Source: Chitinophaga pinensis (lineage in GTDB: Bacteria > Bacteroidota > Bacteroidia > UBA4408). From it: a stretch of 64,000 bases of DNA. The position numbers and the translations under genes were made by a program. Of this stretch, positions 35,888-45,380 are shown piece by piece (position 1 is the first letter of the stretch; each line of letters begins with the position of its first letter). The stretch covers positions 21,673 through 85,672 of the forward strand of contig CAMAVS010000010.1 of assembly GCA_945861665.1 (NCBI GenBank). Reading direction: 5' to 3'. The notes beneath the pieces were generated by a model. It did no database searches and was not told the origin of the DNA. It saw only the letters and a list, made by a program, of their open reading frames with translations.

Positions 35888-37288
35888 TTATTTTACTTTA
35901 ACAATTTGAGCTAACATTTCAGCTTCAATGGAAATTTTATTGCCTACATAACCCACTCCGTACATATGGCATAAACCTCTGCGAATTGGGCTTAAAAGTT
36001 CTAATTTAAATACAATAGTATCGCCTGGCAACACCATATTTTTAAACCTTACATTTTCTATCTTCATAAAATAAGTAAGATAATTTTCGGGGTCAGGAAC
36101 CGTTTTTAATACTAAAATCCCACCGGTTTGTGCCATCGCTTCTATTTGTAATACTCCAGGCATTACAGGGTTTCCAGGGAAATGTCCTGCAAAAAAAGCT
36201 TCATTCATAGTAACGTTTTTTACTCCTACAACGTGCGTTGCTGAAAGCTCAATTATTTTATCGATGAATAAAAAGGGTGGACGATGGGGTAATATTTTAA
36301 GAATATCATTTATGTTAAGTAATGGAGGTGCGTTTAAATCAAATTTAGGAATCACATTTTTTTTGGAAGTTTTTTGTTTTTTAGCAAACTCCTTTAACTT
36401 TTTTGCAAAGGTTACATTGCCTTCGTGACCTGGTCTTGCAGCAAGAATGTGTCCTTTTATGGGAATGCCCACTAAAGCTAAATCACCTACAATATCCAGT
36501 AATTTGTGACGAGCGGGTTCATTTTGAAACTGTAAGTCAACATTGTTCAACACCCCTTTCTCTTTTATTTTTACACTTGGTTTTTTAAATAAAGTTGCCA
36601 GTTCATCCAGTTTTTGTTGGGTAACATCTTGGTCGACAATTACAATAGCATTGCTTAAATCGCCACCCTTGATAAGATTGTGTTCAAGTAATTGTTCCAA
36701 TTCGTGTAAAAAACAAAATGTTCGGTTGGGTGAAATATCTGTATTGAACTCCCCAATATTATACATAGAAGCGTGTTGAGTTCCTAATACCGGAGAATTA
36801 TAATCAACCATAACAGTAAGGCGGTATTCATCAGAAGGTACGGCTAACATCTCTACTTTTTTAGCTTTGTCTTCGTATGTAATATTAGTGTCTAAGATAA
36901 GATATTCTCGTATAGCATTTTGTGTTTCTTTTCCTGCATTTTTTATGGCATCTGTAAAGGGTTTAGCACTGCCATCCATAATAGGAATTTCGGGCCCATC
37001 AAGTTCAATTAAGGCATTGTCAATGTCGCATCCAACCAATGCTGCAAGAATGTGTTCAACAGTATGAACAGTAGCATCATTTTTTCCTAAGGTTGTTCCA
37101 CGTGATGTATCCACAACAAAATCAACATCTGCCTCTATGATTGGGGAATCCGGCAAATCAATGCGTTGAAATTTGAAACCATAATTTTCAGGTGCCGGCT
37201 TAATGGTTAAGTTAGTAGTATTGCCGGTATGTAGTCCAACACCCGACATAGAAACACTTGTTTTTAAAGTATGTTGTTTATCGCTCAT
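35888..37288 (-). CDS. lpxC/fabZ: Fused LpxC deacetylase - FabZ dehydratase
   Basis: A 466-residue fusion typical of Bacteroidota. Residues 1-305 are LpxC, which deacetylates UDP-acyl-GlcNAc in the committed step of lipid A synthesis; VSMSGVGLHTGN and the zinc motif TVHTVEHILAAL near 77 are present, with ARHKLLDIVGDL near 250. Residues 320-466 are FabZ, the 3-hydroxyacyl-ACP dehydratase; LPHRPPFLFIDKI near 328 and FAGHFPGNPVMPGVLQIEAM near 362 hold the catalytic His and Glu. Both active sites look complete. The fusion ties fatty-acid and lipid A supply together. Confidence 0.96.
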   Translation of the reverse strand: MSDKQHTLKTSVSMSGVGLHTGNTTNLTIKPAPENYGFKFQRIDLPDSPIIEADVDFVVDTSRGTTLGKNDATVHTVEHILAALVGCDIDNALIELDGPEIPIMDGSAKPFTDAIKNAGKETQNAIREYLILDTNITYEDKAKKVEMLAVPSDEYRLTVMVDYNSPVLGTQHASMYNIGEFNTDISPNRTFCFLHELEQLLEHNLIKGGDLSNAIVIVDQDVTQQKLDELATLFKKPSVKIKEKGVLNNVDLQFQNEPARHKLLDIVGDLALVGIPIKGHILAARPGHEGNVTFAKKLKEFAKKQKTSKKNVIPKFDLNAPPLLNINDILKILPHRPPFLFIDKIIELSATHVVGVKNVTMNEAFFAGHFPGNPVMPGVLQIEAMAQTGGILVLKTVPDPENYLTYFMKIENVRFKNMVLPGDTIVFKLELLSPIRRGLCHMYGVGYVGNKISIEAEMLAQIVKVK

Positions 37289-37511
37289 ATGGTTTTAAAA
37301 AGAACTTTAATTATTTTTGAAATATATCATTTTAGTTTGACGCTTAGCAATTTACTAAACGTATCTAAGAATACGTTGTAGCATTCTATACACCAAAAGT
37401 ATTAAAAAAAATGATTTTTTATTTTTTTAGATTCTGCATTTATCAAAAGCGGCTTGTTTAAAACATTTAAGGTATAGCTCAATCAAAGCGGATTAAGTAC
37501 AAACATTGTTT

Positions 37512-37519
37512 TAATTTTG
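37512..37519 (+). promoter_or_regulatory. -7 promoter box of the GNAT gene
   Basis: TAATTTTG matches TAnnTTTG exactly and ends 18 bases before the ATG at 37538. No -33 TTG at the usual spacing. Confidence 0.4.
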
Positions 37520-37537
37520 CCTTAAATTAACTTGGTT

Positions 37538-38005
37538 ATGCTTATACGGAAAGGTGAAAAAAATGACATAGAACCACTTTTGGAGTTAATAAAAGAGTTA
37601 GCAATGTATGAAAAAGCTCCTGATGAAGTAGTGGTTACTGCTGATGAGTTGAAGAGCGATTGTTTTGGAGACACGCCCGTTTTTTATTTTTTTGTAGCTG
37701 AGTATGAAAAAAAAATAATTGGAATAGCATTGTACTATATCAAGTATTCTACTTGGAAAGGGAAATGTGTTTTTTTGGAAGATATTATTGTGTATGAACC
37801 TTATAGGCAAATGGGAGCCGGCAAAAAATTATTTGACGCAGTAGTATTCACTGCAAAGCAATTAAAAGTAAAGAGACTGGAATGGCAAGTGCTGGATTGG
37901 AATAAACCGGCTATCGCTTTTTATAAAAAGTTAAATGCTAACTTTGATGATGAATGGATAAACTGTAAATTAACGAAAGAGCAGATTGAGAAATATTTTG
38001 ATTAA
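37538..38005 (+). CDS. GNAT-family N-acetyltransferase
   Basis: A 155-residue single-domain acetyltransferase. LIRKGEKNDIEPLLELIKEL opens it, FLEDIIVYEPYRQMGAGKKLF near residue 92 carries the acetyl-CoA loop (Q/R-x-x-G-x-G/K), and WNKPAIAFYKKLNANF near 130 is the usual C-terminal strand. It resembles spermidine/diamine acetyltransferases. I use the ATG at 37538 rather than the TTG two codons upstream. The substrate is not certain. Confidence 0.87.
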   Translation: MLIRKGEKNDIEPLLELIKELAMYEKAPDEVVVTADELKSDCFGDTPVFYFFVAEYEKKIIGIALYYIKYSTWKGKCVFLEDIIVYEPYRQMGAGKKLFDAVVFTAKQLKVKRLEWQVLDWNKPAIAFYKKLNANFDDEWINCKLTKEQIEKYFD

Positions 38006-38037
38006 TTCCCTATTCTTATTAGTTGCATCTAAGAAAA

Positions 38038-39306
38038 ATGAAAGTATTTAAATTTGGAGGCGCATCCTTAAAAGATGCAGCATCGATAAAAAATGTATCA
38101 ACAGTTCTTTGGCATTATCAAAAGCAGAAATTAGCAATTGTTGTTTCAGCAATGGGGAAAACAACCAATGCGCTCGAAAATTTATGCGATGCGTATTATT
38201 TTCAAAAAGGTAATGCCAATCAAATTTTGAATGAAATAAAGAGTTTTCATTTTGATATAATCAGTCAATTATTTGTTGATAAACAACATCCTATTTATAA
38301 TGAAATAATTAATTCATTTGTTGAATTAGACTGGATTATTGAAGAAACACCAATTCATAGCTACGACCACGATTACGATCAAATTGTTTCGCTGGGTGAA
38401 ATTGTCTCTTCCAAAATTCTTAGTTTTTATTTGGATGAAGTAGGGGTAAAAAATAATTGGATGGATGTTCGCGATGTTCTTCAAACAGACAATACGTATC
38501 GTGAAGGAAAAGTAGATTGGAAAACAACACAGGAAAACGCAGTAAAAAAATTATTGCCTGTGCTTATTCATGAAAATATTATTATTACGCAAGGTTTTAT
38601 TGGGGGAACGTCCGAAAATTACACTACTACCTTGGGCCGCGAAGGGTCCGATTTTACTGCTGCTATTTTAGCGTATTGTATCAATGCTGAAGAGGTAATA
38701 ATTTGGAAAGATGTGCCAGGAGTTTTGAATGCCGATCCGAAATGGTTTAACGACACGGTTCTTATTCCACAACTTTCGTATCAGGATGCGATAGAGTTAG
38801 CATACTATGGTGCAACGGTTATACATCCCAAAACGATAAAACCTTTACAGAATAAAAACATTTCACTTTGTGTAAAGTCTTTTGTTTCGCCTTTAGAAAA
38901 TGGAACACTTATAAATAATGAACAAACAGGATTGCCCACACCTTGTTTTATTTTTAAAGTAAATCAAGTACTAATTTCCATTGCTCCAAAGGATTTTTCA
39001 TTTATAGCAGAAGAGAGTCTTAGCGGCATTTTTGGATTGCTTGCAAGCTTAAATGTGAAAATAAATTTAATGCAACAATCTGCTATTAGTTTTTCGGTGT
39101 GTATCGATTACGATGAAGAGAAAATACTGAGAGTTATTGAATTGTTGCAAAAGGAATTTAGGGTTTTATACAACAAGGATGTAGAATTGGCAACTGTACG
39201 TTATTACGACAAAGCCACAATAGACCGTGTAAGTATTAAGAAAGAAGTATTATTGGAACAACGAAGCCGTTATACGATTCAAATGGTGATGCGTAATAAA
39301 AAATAA
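38038..39306 (+). CDS. Aspartate kinase
   Basis: A 422-residue monofunctional aspartokinase, first step to Lys, Thr, Met and diaminopimelate. MKVFKFGGASLKDA opens the kinase core, SLGEIVSSKIL lies near 120, and TTLGREGSDFTAAILAY near 195 is the substrate/ATP site. ACT-type regulatory sequence fills the last 120 residues (SISFSVCIDYDEEKI). An upstream TTG would add five residues, but the ATG at 38038 fits the family start. The SGNH-MBOAT genes follow two bases later. Confidence 0.92.
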   Translation: MKVFKFGGASLKDAASIKNVSTVLWHYQKQKLAIVVSAMGKTTNALENLCDAYYFQKGNANQILNEIKSFHFDIISQLFVDKQHPIYNEIINSFVELDWIIEETPIHSYDHDYDQIVSLGEIVSSKILSFYLDEVGVKNNWMDVRDVLQTDNTYREGKVDWKTTQENAVKKLLPVLIHENIIITQGFIGGTSENYTTTLGREGSDFTAAILAYCINAEEVIIWKDVPGVLNADPKWFNDTVLIPQLSYQDAIELAYYGATVIHPKTIKPLQNKNISLCVKSFVSPLENGTLINNEQTGLPTPCFIFKVNQVLISIAPKDFSFIAEESLSGIFGLLASLNVKINLMQQSAISFSVCIDYDEEKILRVIELLQKEFRVLYNKDVELATVRYYDKATIDRVSIKKEVLLEQRSRYTIQMVMRNKK

Positions 39307-39308
39307 AA

Positions 39309-40724
39309 ATGAGTAATCCGACACCTCGTTCATTTTTATATCCCTTCTTAATGTTGTTAGTTTCTATTGTTGTACTAATAGGCATATCACTCATAAATAT
39401 GGAATATGAAAGAGGTGAGATTAGTATAAAAAATTTCAGCTTATTCGCAGATATTGTTAAATCAAAATCGAAAAAGCACTTAACAGTCGTTAACGATACA
39501 GTATTTTTAAAGGATACTACATTGGTAAACTCTTTATCAATTTTAGCAATTGATTCAATGGCGATAGAAGACTTTGGAAAAGGTACAGGTATAGGACTTG
39601 CACACTTTTTTGAGATGTTAATAAGCCATAAGGGAGCACATAAAAAAATACGAGTAGCCTATTTTGGCGACTCAATGATTGAAGGTGATTTACTTACTCA
39701 AGATCTTCGTAAATTATTGCAACAACGATATGGTGGAAAGGGTGTAGGGGTAGTTCCTATAACGAGTAATAATGCAGGATTTAGGCAAAGTATACGACAT
39801 TCGTTTTCTGAAAATTGGCAAATGTATTCTTTGCTCGACAAAATAAGTTCAGATAAACCATTGGGACTAACAGGTTTTGGTTTTATTCCACAACAAAACA
39901 ATGGTGATTCAATAAGTCTTCCTGAAAATAATAGTTGGATAAAATACACAGCTGTTCAACGTGTAGGTTTAGATAAATTTCATACCATAAAATTGTATTA
40001 CGGAAAATCAAAAGAAGGAAATTATTTAGAATACAATAACGGTTATGGAAACAAAACAGCAAAACTAAACGGCACTAACAGCGTGAATGAAGCAATACTT
40101 AATGAAAAAGTTCCTACTCAAAGTTTTTACGGAAGTTTTAATTGTAAGGAATCGACTCCCGTTTTTGCAATGAGCTTTGAAAGCGATAGTGGTGCTTTTG
40201 TCGACAATTTCGCATTTCGGGGAAATTCCGGGATGCCACTTACAAAAATACCATACAGCGTTTTGAGCGGCTTCAACAATTACTTAAACTACGATCTTAT
40301 TATTTTACATTACGGATTAAATGCAACGAACCCGAAAGTAACTGACTATAGTTGGTATGAAAAAGGCTTAAACAATATGGTGGCGCATTTAAAAAATGCT
40401 TTTCCAAATACAAGCATTTTAGTAGTTAGTGTAAACGATAAGAGTTATAAAAAGGACGGTGAGTATATAACCGATCCAAGTGTGCCGCTTATTGTAGATG
40501 TTGAAAAAAGAGTGGCTGAAAAAAATAAAGTTGCTTTTTGGAATTTATACGAAGCAATGGGTGGATATAATTCGATGGTTACGTGGGTAACAGCCGATAC
40601 CGCACTTGCAAACAAAGATTATACACATCCCAATTATAAGGGAGCAACAAAAATAGCTACTATGTTGTATAACGAATTAAACAAAGAGTTGGATGAATAT
40701 AAGAAAAACAAAGAGGGTATTTAG
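39309..40724 (+). CDS. SGNH/GDSL-hydrolase-like envelope protein 1
   Basis: A 471-residue protein with one N-terminal membrane segment (about 10-30), so probably anchored in the inner membrane with a periplasmic domain. AYFGDSMIEGDLLTQDLR near 117 is the SGNH block I Ser, LHYGLNATNPK near 340 is the Asn block, and DYTHPNYKGATKI near 440 has the Asp-x-x-His pair. It resembles AlgJ/AlgX- and PatB-like acyl-transfer partners rather than secreted lipases. The end overlaps the next gene by 32 bases. Confidence 0.8.
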   Translation: MSNPTPRSFLYPFLMLLVSIVVLIGISLINMEYERGEISIKNFSLFADIVKSKSKKHLTVVNDTVFLKDTTLVNSLSILAIDSMAIEDFGKGTGIGLAHFFEMLISHKGAHKKIRVAYFGDSMIEGDLLTQDLRKLLQQRYGGKGVGVVPITSNNAGFRQSIRHSFSENWQMYSLLDKISSDKPLGLTGFGFIPQQNNGDSISLPENNSWIKYTAVQRVGLDKFHTIKLYYGKSKEGNYLEYNNGYGNKTAKLNGTNSVNEAILNEKVPTQSFYGSFNCKESTPVFAMSFESDSGAFVDNFAFRGNSGMPLTKIPYSVLSGFNNYLNYDLIILHYGLNATNPKVTDYSWYEKGLNNMVAHLKNAFPNTSILVVSVNDKSYKKDGEYITDPSVPLIVDVEKRVAEKNKVAFWNLYEAMGGYNSMVTWVTADTALANKDYTHPNYKGATKIATMLYNELNKELDEYKKNKEGI

Positions 40725-41955
40725 TTTTTCCTTTCTATTGTTGATAGCTGTACTGCGTGTAAATGCACAACAGACTTTTAACGATTCCATCGAAAAAGAA
40801 TACCCATTTGTGTGTACCGAATTTAATGAGATTGAAAATGATTCAGTAGGATTGATTCGTTTTTATTCCAAGTTACTACAATTAGAAACGTCAAACATTC
40901 CTAGGGTATGTGTTGTACATATAGGCGATTCACACATACAGGCCGATTTTTTTTCTGGTAAAGTAAGACAAGATTTGCAATTGCAATTTGGAAATGCAGG
41001 TCGCGGACTGGTTATTCCATATCACGTTGCACGAACCAATGAACCTAATTCATACCAAACTTCTACCAACAGTAAATGGCAGGTAAGAAGAAATGTAGTG
41101 AAGAACGATACTATTCCGATTGGCTTAAGTGGAGTAACCATTAAGAGTATGGATACTTCAGCAATTTTACGAATAAAAGTATTGGATCAGCCGGGATTGG
41201 ATTATTCCTTTACAAAGGTGACGCTCTTTCATGATAAAAGTATCAACGCATTCGATTTTATTGTGTGTGACGATGAGAATTGCGTGTTGGGTTACATTAA
41301 TTCAAGTACCCAAACAGGCAGTAATTTTACATCAAGCGAGCATTTATTAAAACCAATGAGAGAAATTTATTTTAAAAATTATCAACGTGATTCAGTGTTG
41401 CAAAAATATTCACAGGTATATGGAATTTTACTGGAAAATGGCAAACCTGGACTTTTGTACAATACCGTAGGCGTGAATGGTGCTGAGTTCCGACACTTCA
41501 ATTCATCGGAATATTTTAATGAGCAAATGGCATACTTAAAGCCTGATTTGATAATTATTTCGATGGGAACCAATGAGGCCTATTCGACCAAATTCGATAA
41601 TTTTAAATTTTATAAACAAATTGATTCTTTGGTATCGACTTTAAAAAAAATGAATCCTACAGCCGACTTTTTGCTCACAACTCCTGCAGATTCCTACAGG
41701 AAAAGAAAATTAAAAAACCCGGATATGCGAATTGCAAGAGCAACTATACAAGATTATTGTTATCACCACAGTTTAGCATATTGGGATTTGTACTATATTA
41801 TGGGTGGTTATGGATCTATGTTAGTATGGTTTAAAAAAGGACTTACTGCCAAGGATAAATTACATTTCAGTAGTAAGGGTTACGCATTACAAGGTGAATT
41901 ATTATACCGTGCACTAAAAAATGGATACCTCGATTATAAGGAACATACACATTGA
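40693..41955 (+). CDS. SGNH/GDSL-hydrolase-like envelope protein 2
   Basis: A 420-residue paralogue of the preceding gene, exported by a cleavable signal peptide ending near residue 25 (RVNAQ). Block I is VVHIGDSHIQADFFSGKVR near 76, the Asn block is IIISMGTNEAY near 292, and DKLHFSSKGYALQGEL near 393 gives the Asp-His pair. Both genes keep the Ser, Asn and Asp-His positions. It overlaps the previous gene by 32 bases and the MBOAT gene by 35, so all three are probably translated together. Confidence 0.8.
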   Translation: MNIRKTKRVFSFSFLLLIAVLRVNAQQTFNDSIEKEYPFVCTEFNEIENDSVGLIRFYSKLLQLETSNIPRVCVVHIGDSHIQADFFSGKVRQDLQLQFGNAGRGLVIPYHVARTNEPNSYQTSTNSKWQVRRNVVKNDTIPIGLSGVTIKSMDTSAILRIKVLDQPGLDYSFTKVTLFHDKSINAFDFIVCDDENCVLGYINSSTQTGSNFTSSEHLLKPMREIYFKNYQRDSVLQKYSQVYGILLENGKPGLLYNTVGVNGAEFRHFNSSEYFNEQMAYLKPDLIIISMGTNEAYSTKFDNFKFYKQIDSLVSTLKKMNPTADFLLTTPADSYRKRKLKNPDMRIARATIQDYCYHHSLAYWDLYYIMGGYGSMLVWFKKGLTAKDKLHFSSKGYALQGELLYRALKNGYLDYKEHTH

Positions 41956-43405
41956 TAAAATAGTAGAACAATTTTTGTACAACGAGAAGAACCCTTTGTT
42001 GTTCAATAGCGGTTTTTTTCTGTTTACCTTTTTGTTTTTTTTATTGATTTATTCACTTATTCAGAACCGTATAAGGGCACGAATTTTTTTCATTGTAGCA
42101 TTTTCTGTTTATTTTTATTACAAGTCGAGCGGATGGTATTTTTTGTTGATGATAATTTCTTCTCTTGTGGCACATTATTTAGCCCAATACATTTACCTCA
42201 CTCGTAATTACCGTAAACGAAAAGCCTTGATGGTATTTTCTGTAATTATTTTTGTGTCAATGTTGGGTTATTTTAAGTACACTAATTTCATCATTGGTAT
42301 CGTTAATAATTTTCGAACACAACCCGTACAGTTTGCACAGTTATTTCTACCATTGGGAATTTCCTTTTACACCTTTGAACTTATCAGTTACTGTGTAGAT
42401 GTTTATTATCGAAAAATAAAACCGGTAAAGAGTATAATGGATTTCTGCTTTTATGTTTCTTTTTTCCCACATCTTGTGGCTGGACCTATTGTACGACCTA
42501 AAGAACTTATTCCTCAAATTTATGCGAAGCTAAAACTTACACGAGAAGATGTAGGAAGGGGAGTCTTTTTAATTATGGCAGGACTCGTAAAAAAGGCAAT
42601 TATCTCAGACTATATTAGTAGCAATTTTGTCGATCGTATTTTTGATAACCCTGCTTTGTATTCGGGGGTAGAAAATTTATTGGGGGTGTACGGTTATACA
42701 CTTCAAATTTATTGTGATTTTTCGGGTTATTCGGATATGGCAATTGGAATTGCATTACTCATAGGCTACAAACTTCCTTTGAACTTTGATGCACCTTATC
42801 GATCAACGAGTATAACGGAATTTTGGCGCAAATGGCATATCTCACTTTCTTCTTGGTTGCGTGACTATTTGTACATCCCATTGGGCGGTAATCGTACAGG
42901 AAAGTTTAAACAATACATTAATTTAATGATTACTATGTTGATTGGAGGATTGTGGCATGGTGCTTCTTGGAAGTTTGTGTTTTGGGGGGGTATGCACGGT
43001 GTTGGCTTGGCAATTGACAAATTCTTTAACGATGTAGTTAAATTTAAAAGCAATTTGTTTACCAAAGTAGTAGGTATAATTATTACATTTAATTTTGTAG
43101 CATTTTGTTGGATATTTTTTCGTGCCGATTCGTTTGAAACAGCTATAGATTTATTAACACAAGTGTTTACATCCTTTAAAGGCGAATTGTTTGTGAATGT
43201 ACTTGTGGGTTACAAGCAAGTATTTTTATTTATATTAATTGGATATTTACTTCATATTACACCTAAAACCTGGGATCAGTTTGTCGAAAACAAAGTGATT
43301 CATTATCCTTTAATTGTACAGTCTATTTTACTTGCTATTGTTATTTGGATGGTAATACAGTGTAAGTCGGCAGAGTTACAACCCTTTATTTATTTTCAGT
43401 TTTAA
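41921..43405 (+). CDS. MBOAT-family membrane O-acyltransferase (AlgI/PatA-like)
   Basis: A 494-residue membrane protein with about ten hydrophobic segments. SFYTFELISYCVDVYYRKIK, FFPHLVAGPIVRPKELIPQ, YCDFSGYSDMAIGIALLIGY and FWRKWHISLSSWLRDYLYIP are hallmark MBOAT blocks. The catalytic His is in GGLWHGASWKFVFWGG near 344-359. MBOAT proteins pass acyl groups across the inner membrane, and SGNH partners attach them to polysaccharide. Which polymer is modified is unknown. Confidence 0.93.
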   Translation: MDTSIIRNIHIDKIVEQFLYNEKNPLLFNSGFFLFTFLFFLLIYSLIQNRIRARIFFIVAFSVYFYYKSSGWYFLLMIISSLVAHYLAQYIYLTRNYRKRKALMVFSVIIFVSMLGYFKYTNFIIGIVNNFRTQPVQFAQLFLPLGISFYTFELISYCVDVYYRKIKPVKSIMDFCFYVSFFPHLVAGPIVRPKELIPQIYAKLKLTREDVGRGVFLIMAGLVKKAIISDYISSNFVDRIFDNPALYSGVENLLGVYGYTLQIYCDFSGYSDMAIGIALLIGYKLPLNFDAPYRSTSITEFWRKWHISLSSWLRDYLYIPLGGNRTGKFKQYINLMITMLIGGLWHGASWKFVFWGGMHGVGLAIDKFFNDVVKFKSNLFTKVVGIIITFNFVAFCWIFFRADSFETAIDLLTQVFTSFKGELFVNVLVGYKQVFLFILIGYLLHITPKTWDQFVENKVIHYPLIVQSILLAIVIWMVIQCKSAELQPFIYFQF

Positions 43406-43409
43406 GAAT

Positions 43410-44216
43410 TTACTGTGCCGTAAAATGTTTTTTTACAGAATCTGCAAATTCATCAAATATGAGCTCGTTAGATGCTACTATTTCGGCACCAAAAAGATAA
43501 TTGTTTTCGCCTTTAAAGTCAGAAATTTTTCCGCCTGCTTGTTGCACTATAAATATACCTGCTGCAACGTCCCAGGGTTTTAATCCATATTCATAAAATC
43601 CGTCAAGCCTTCCACAAGCAACATAGGCAAGGTCGGCTGCAGCTGAGCCTAGCCTCCGAATACCGTGTGTGTGTTGCATATAGTATTTAAACAATTCTAT
43701 GTATTCATTAAGACGACTGTAATCGTAATAGGGGAAACCGGTTGCCAATAATGAATCTTTTAATTTGCTAACTGCTGATACTTGTATGGCTTTTCCATTT
43801 AAATAGGCCGGACTATTTTCCCAAGCATAAAAAGATTCTTGTGCGTTAATTTCATAAATAACACCAAGCACTAATTCATCGTTTTTTTTTAAGGCAATAC
43901 TAATACAAAAGCAAGCTAAACCGTGAATAAAATTGGTGGTTCCATCCAGTGGGTCGATAATCCAAGTATAATGTTCCCCTTTTTTATCGATTGTATTTTC
44001 TTCTGCAATAAAGCCACTTTCTGGAATAAATTCGGAAAGTTTTGCAATTAATTTTTTTTCGGATGTTTTGTCAACATAGCTAACAAAATCATTTTGTCCT
44101 TTTACTTCGATAGAACTGCTTTTAAATTTACCCCTTTCTTCCAAAATAAATTTGCCCGTTTCGTGGCAAAGTTCAACTACGTTTTTACAAATAAATTCTA
44201 GGTTATAATTTTTCAA
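43410..44216 (-). CDS. Inositol monophosphatase family protein
   Basis: A 268-residue Mg2+-dependent phosphatase. GFIAEEN near 64 and WIIDPLDGTTNFIHGLACFC near 82 supply the metal ligands, and KPWDVAAGIFIVQQAGGKISD near 210 is the second signature. The family covers inositol and related sugar phosphates, including CysQ-like 3'-nucleotidases; the substrate is not certain. The start is a TTG at 44216 overlapping the lgt stop, and there is no nearby ATG. Confidence 0.88.
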   Translation of the reverse strand: MKNYNLEFICKNVVELCHETGKFILEERGKFKSSSIEVKGQNDFVSYVDKTSEKKLIAKLSEFIPESGFIAEENTIDKKGEHYTWIIDPLDGTTNFIHGLACFCISIALKKNDELVLGVIYEINAQESFYAWENSPAYLNGKAIQVSAVSKLKDSLLATGFPYYDYSRLNEYIELFKYYMQHTHGIRRLGSAAADLAYVACGRLDGFYEYGLKPWDVAAGIFIVQQAGGKISDFKGENNYLFGAEIVASNELIFDEFADSVKKHFTAQ

Positions 44217-45376
44217 TGAGCTATAGTTTGCTTTTTCCTTTCTAACTTGTTGAAATAAAATATTCCTACCACTCCCAAGAAAAATAAAATAGTAGAAATT
44301 ATTTCGGCTTGGGTAACACCACCTAAAATGTTGTATTCTGTGTTTACACGTATCTTTTCAATTAAAAAGCGCTCAGTGCCGTTGAGAATTAGAAAAATAG
44401 AAAATAATACGCCCGGGGTTTTTATTTTTTTACGAATGCTCCATAAAACGAAGAATAAGACAATGCACATAATGCTTTCGTAAAAAGGAGTTGGCCATAC
44501 TGGGTTTGCTAACATATTACAATGTGAACCTTCACATTCCGATATTGGTATTCCTTCGCTAATAACATTGTGCGGGTAGCTGAACGACCACATCCAGTCT
44601 GGTAAAAAGCTCATCCAATTTGGTTTAGGTGCAAGGTTGTTAATTCCCCAGTCGCCATCACCCGAAAGCTGGCATCCGATACGACCTGTTCCGTAAGCCA
44701 GCATAATAGATGGTGCAGAAGAGTCAATTACGTGAGGAACATAAAGGTTGTTTTTATTGGCATAATAAATTACAGAAATAGAACCCAATATTAAACCTCC
44801 ATACATGGTTAAACCACTAAATGATATTAAACCATCTATGGGGTCGGCCATAAATTCATCCCAATTTTCGAGATTGTGAAAAATTTTAGCCCCTATTATT
44901 CCTGAAATAGCTGCTATGATTGTCATGTTTCCTACATATTCATGTGGATGCATCACTAAATCTTTCCATATTGGAGTAGCTAATTTTTCTTTATCCTTTT
45001 CTTTGAACTTTAAATAAGCAGATATGGCTCCACCTAACAAACCTCCAATAAAGCTACCCTCATATGATAAAAGGAAATGTTGTGGGTTGTGGGTAAATTC
45101 ATCGTAGTTTAAAATCATTCCAACAATTTTATAAGCTAATAAGAATGCTACCAAGAAAGATGTTCCAAGTTCAATAACAGAGACTTTTTTACCCACCAAT
45201 ATTTTTTTCATATTAGTAAACATCAATCCTTCTGTTTCTTTTCGAAATAATTCTTTTCCAAAAAAGTAATTGGCTAATAGAAAAGAAATGGCAACAAAAA
45301 ATCCAAAACTTTGAATGGGCATTGGAAGGTTAATTCCAAAAAGGTCTTTTAAAAGATCGGTGATAGTTGGATACAT
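44213..45376 (-). CDS. lgt: Prolipoprotein diacylglyceryl transferase
   Basis: Lgt attaches diacylglycerol to the lipobox Cys of prolipoproteins, the first maturation step for the many lipoproteins in this window. The 387-residue protein has about seven membrane segments. The signature GLTMYGGLILG occurs near 190 and AYGTGRIGCQLSGDGDWG near 225. It is longer than the roughly 290-residue E. coli protein because of inserts near 55 and 265, as is usual in Bacteroidota. It follows mtaB by four bases and overlaps the IMPase gene by four. Confidence 0.94.
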   Translation of the reverse strand: MYPTITDLLKDLFGINLPMPIQSFGFFVAISFLLANYFFGKELFRKETEGLMFTNMKKILVGKKVSVIELGTSFLVAFLLAYKIVGMILNYDEFTHNPQHFLLSYEGSFIGGLLGGAISAYLKFKEKDKEKLATPIWKDLVMHPHEYVGNMTIIAAISGIIGAKIFHNLENWDEFMADPIDGLISFSGLTMYGGLILGSISVIYYANKNNLYVPHVIDSSAPSIMLAYGTGRIGCQLSGDGDWGINNLAPKPNWMSFLPDWMWSFSYPHNVISEGIPISECEGSHCNMLANPVWPTPFYESIMCIVLFFVLWSIRKKIKTPGVLFSIFLILNGTERFLIEKIRVNTEYNILGGVTQAEIISTILFFLGVVGIFYFNKLERKKQTIAH

Positions 45377-45380
45377 AATT

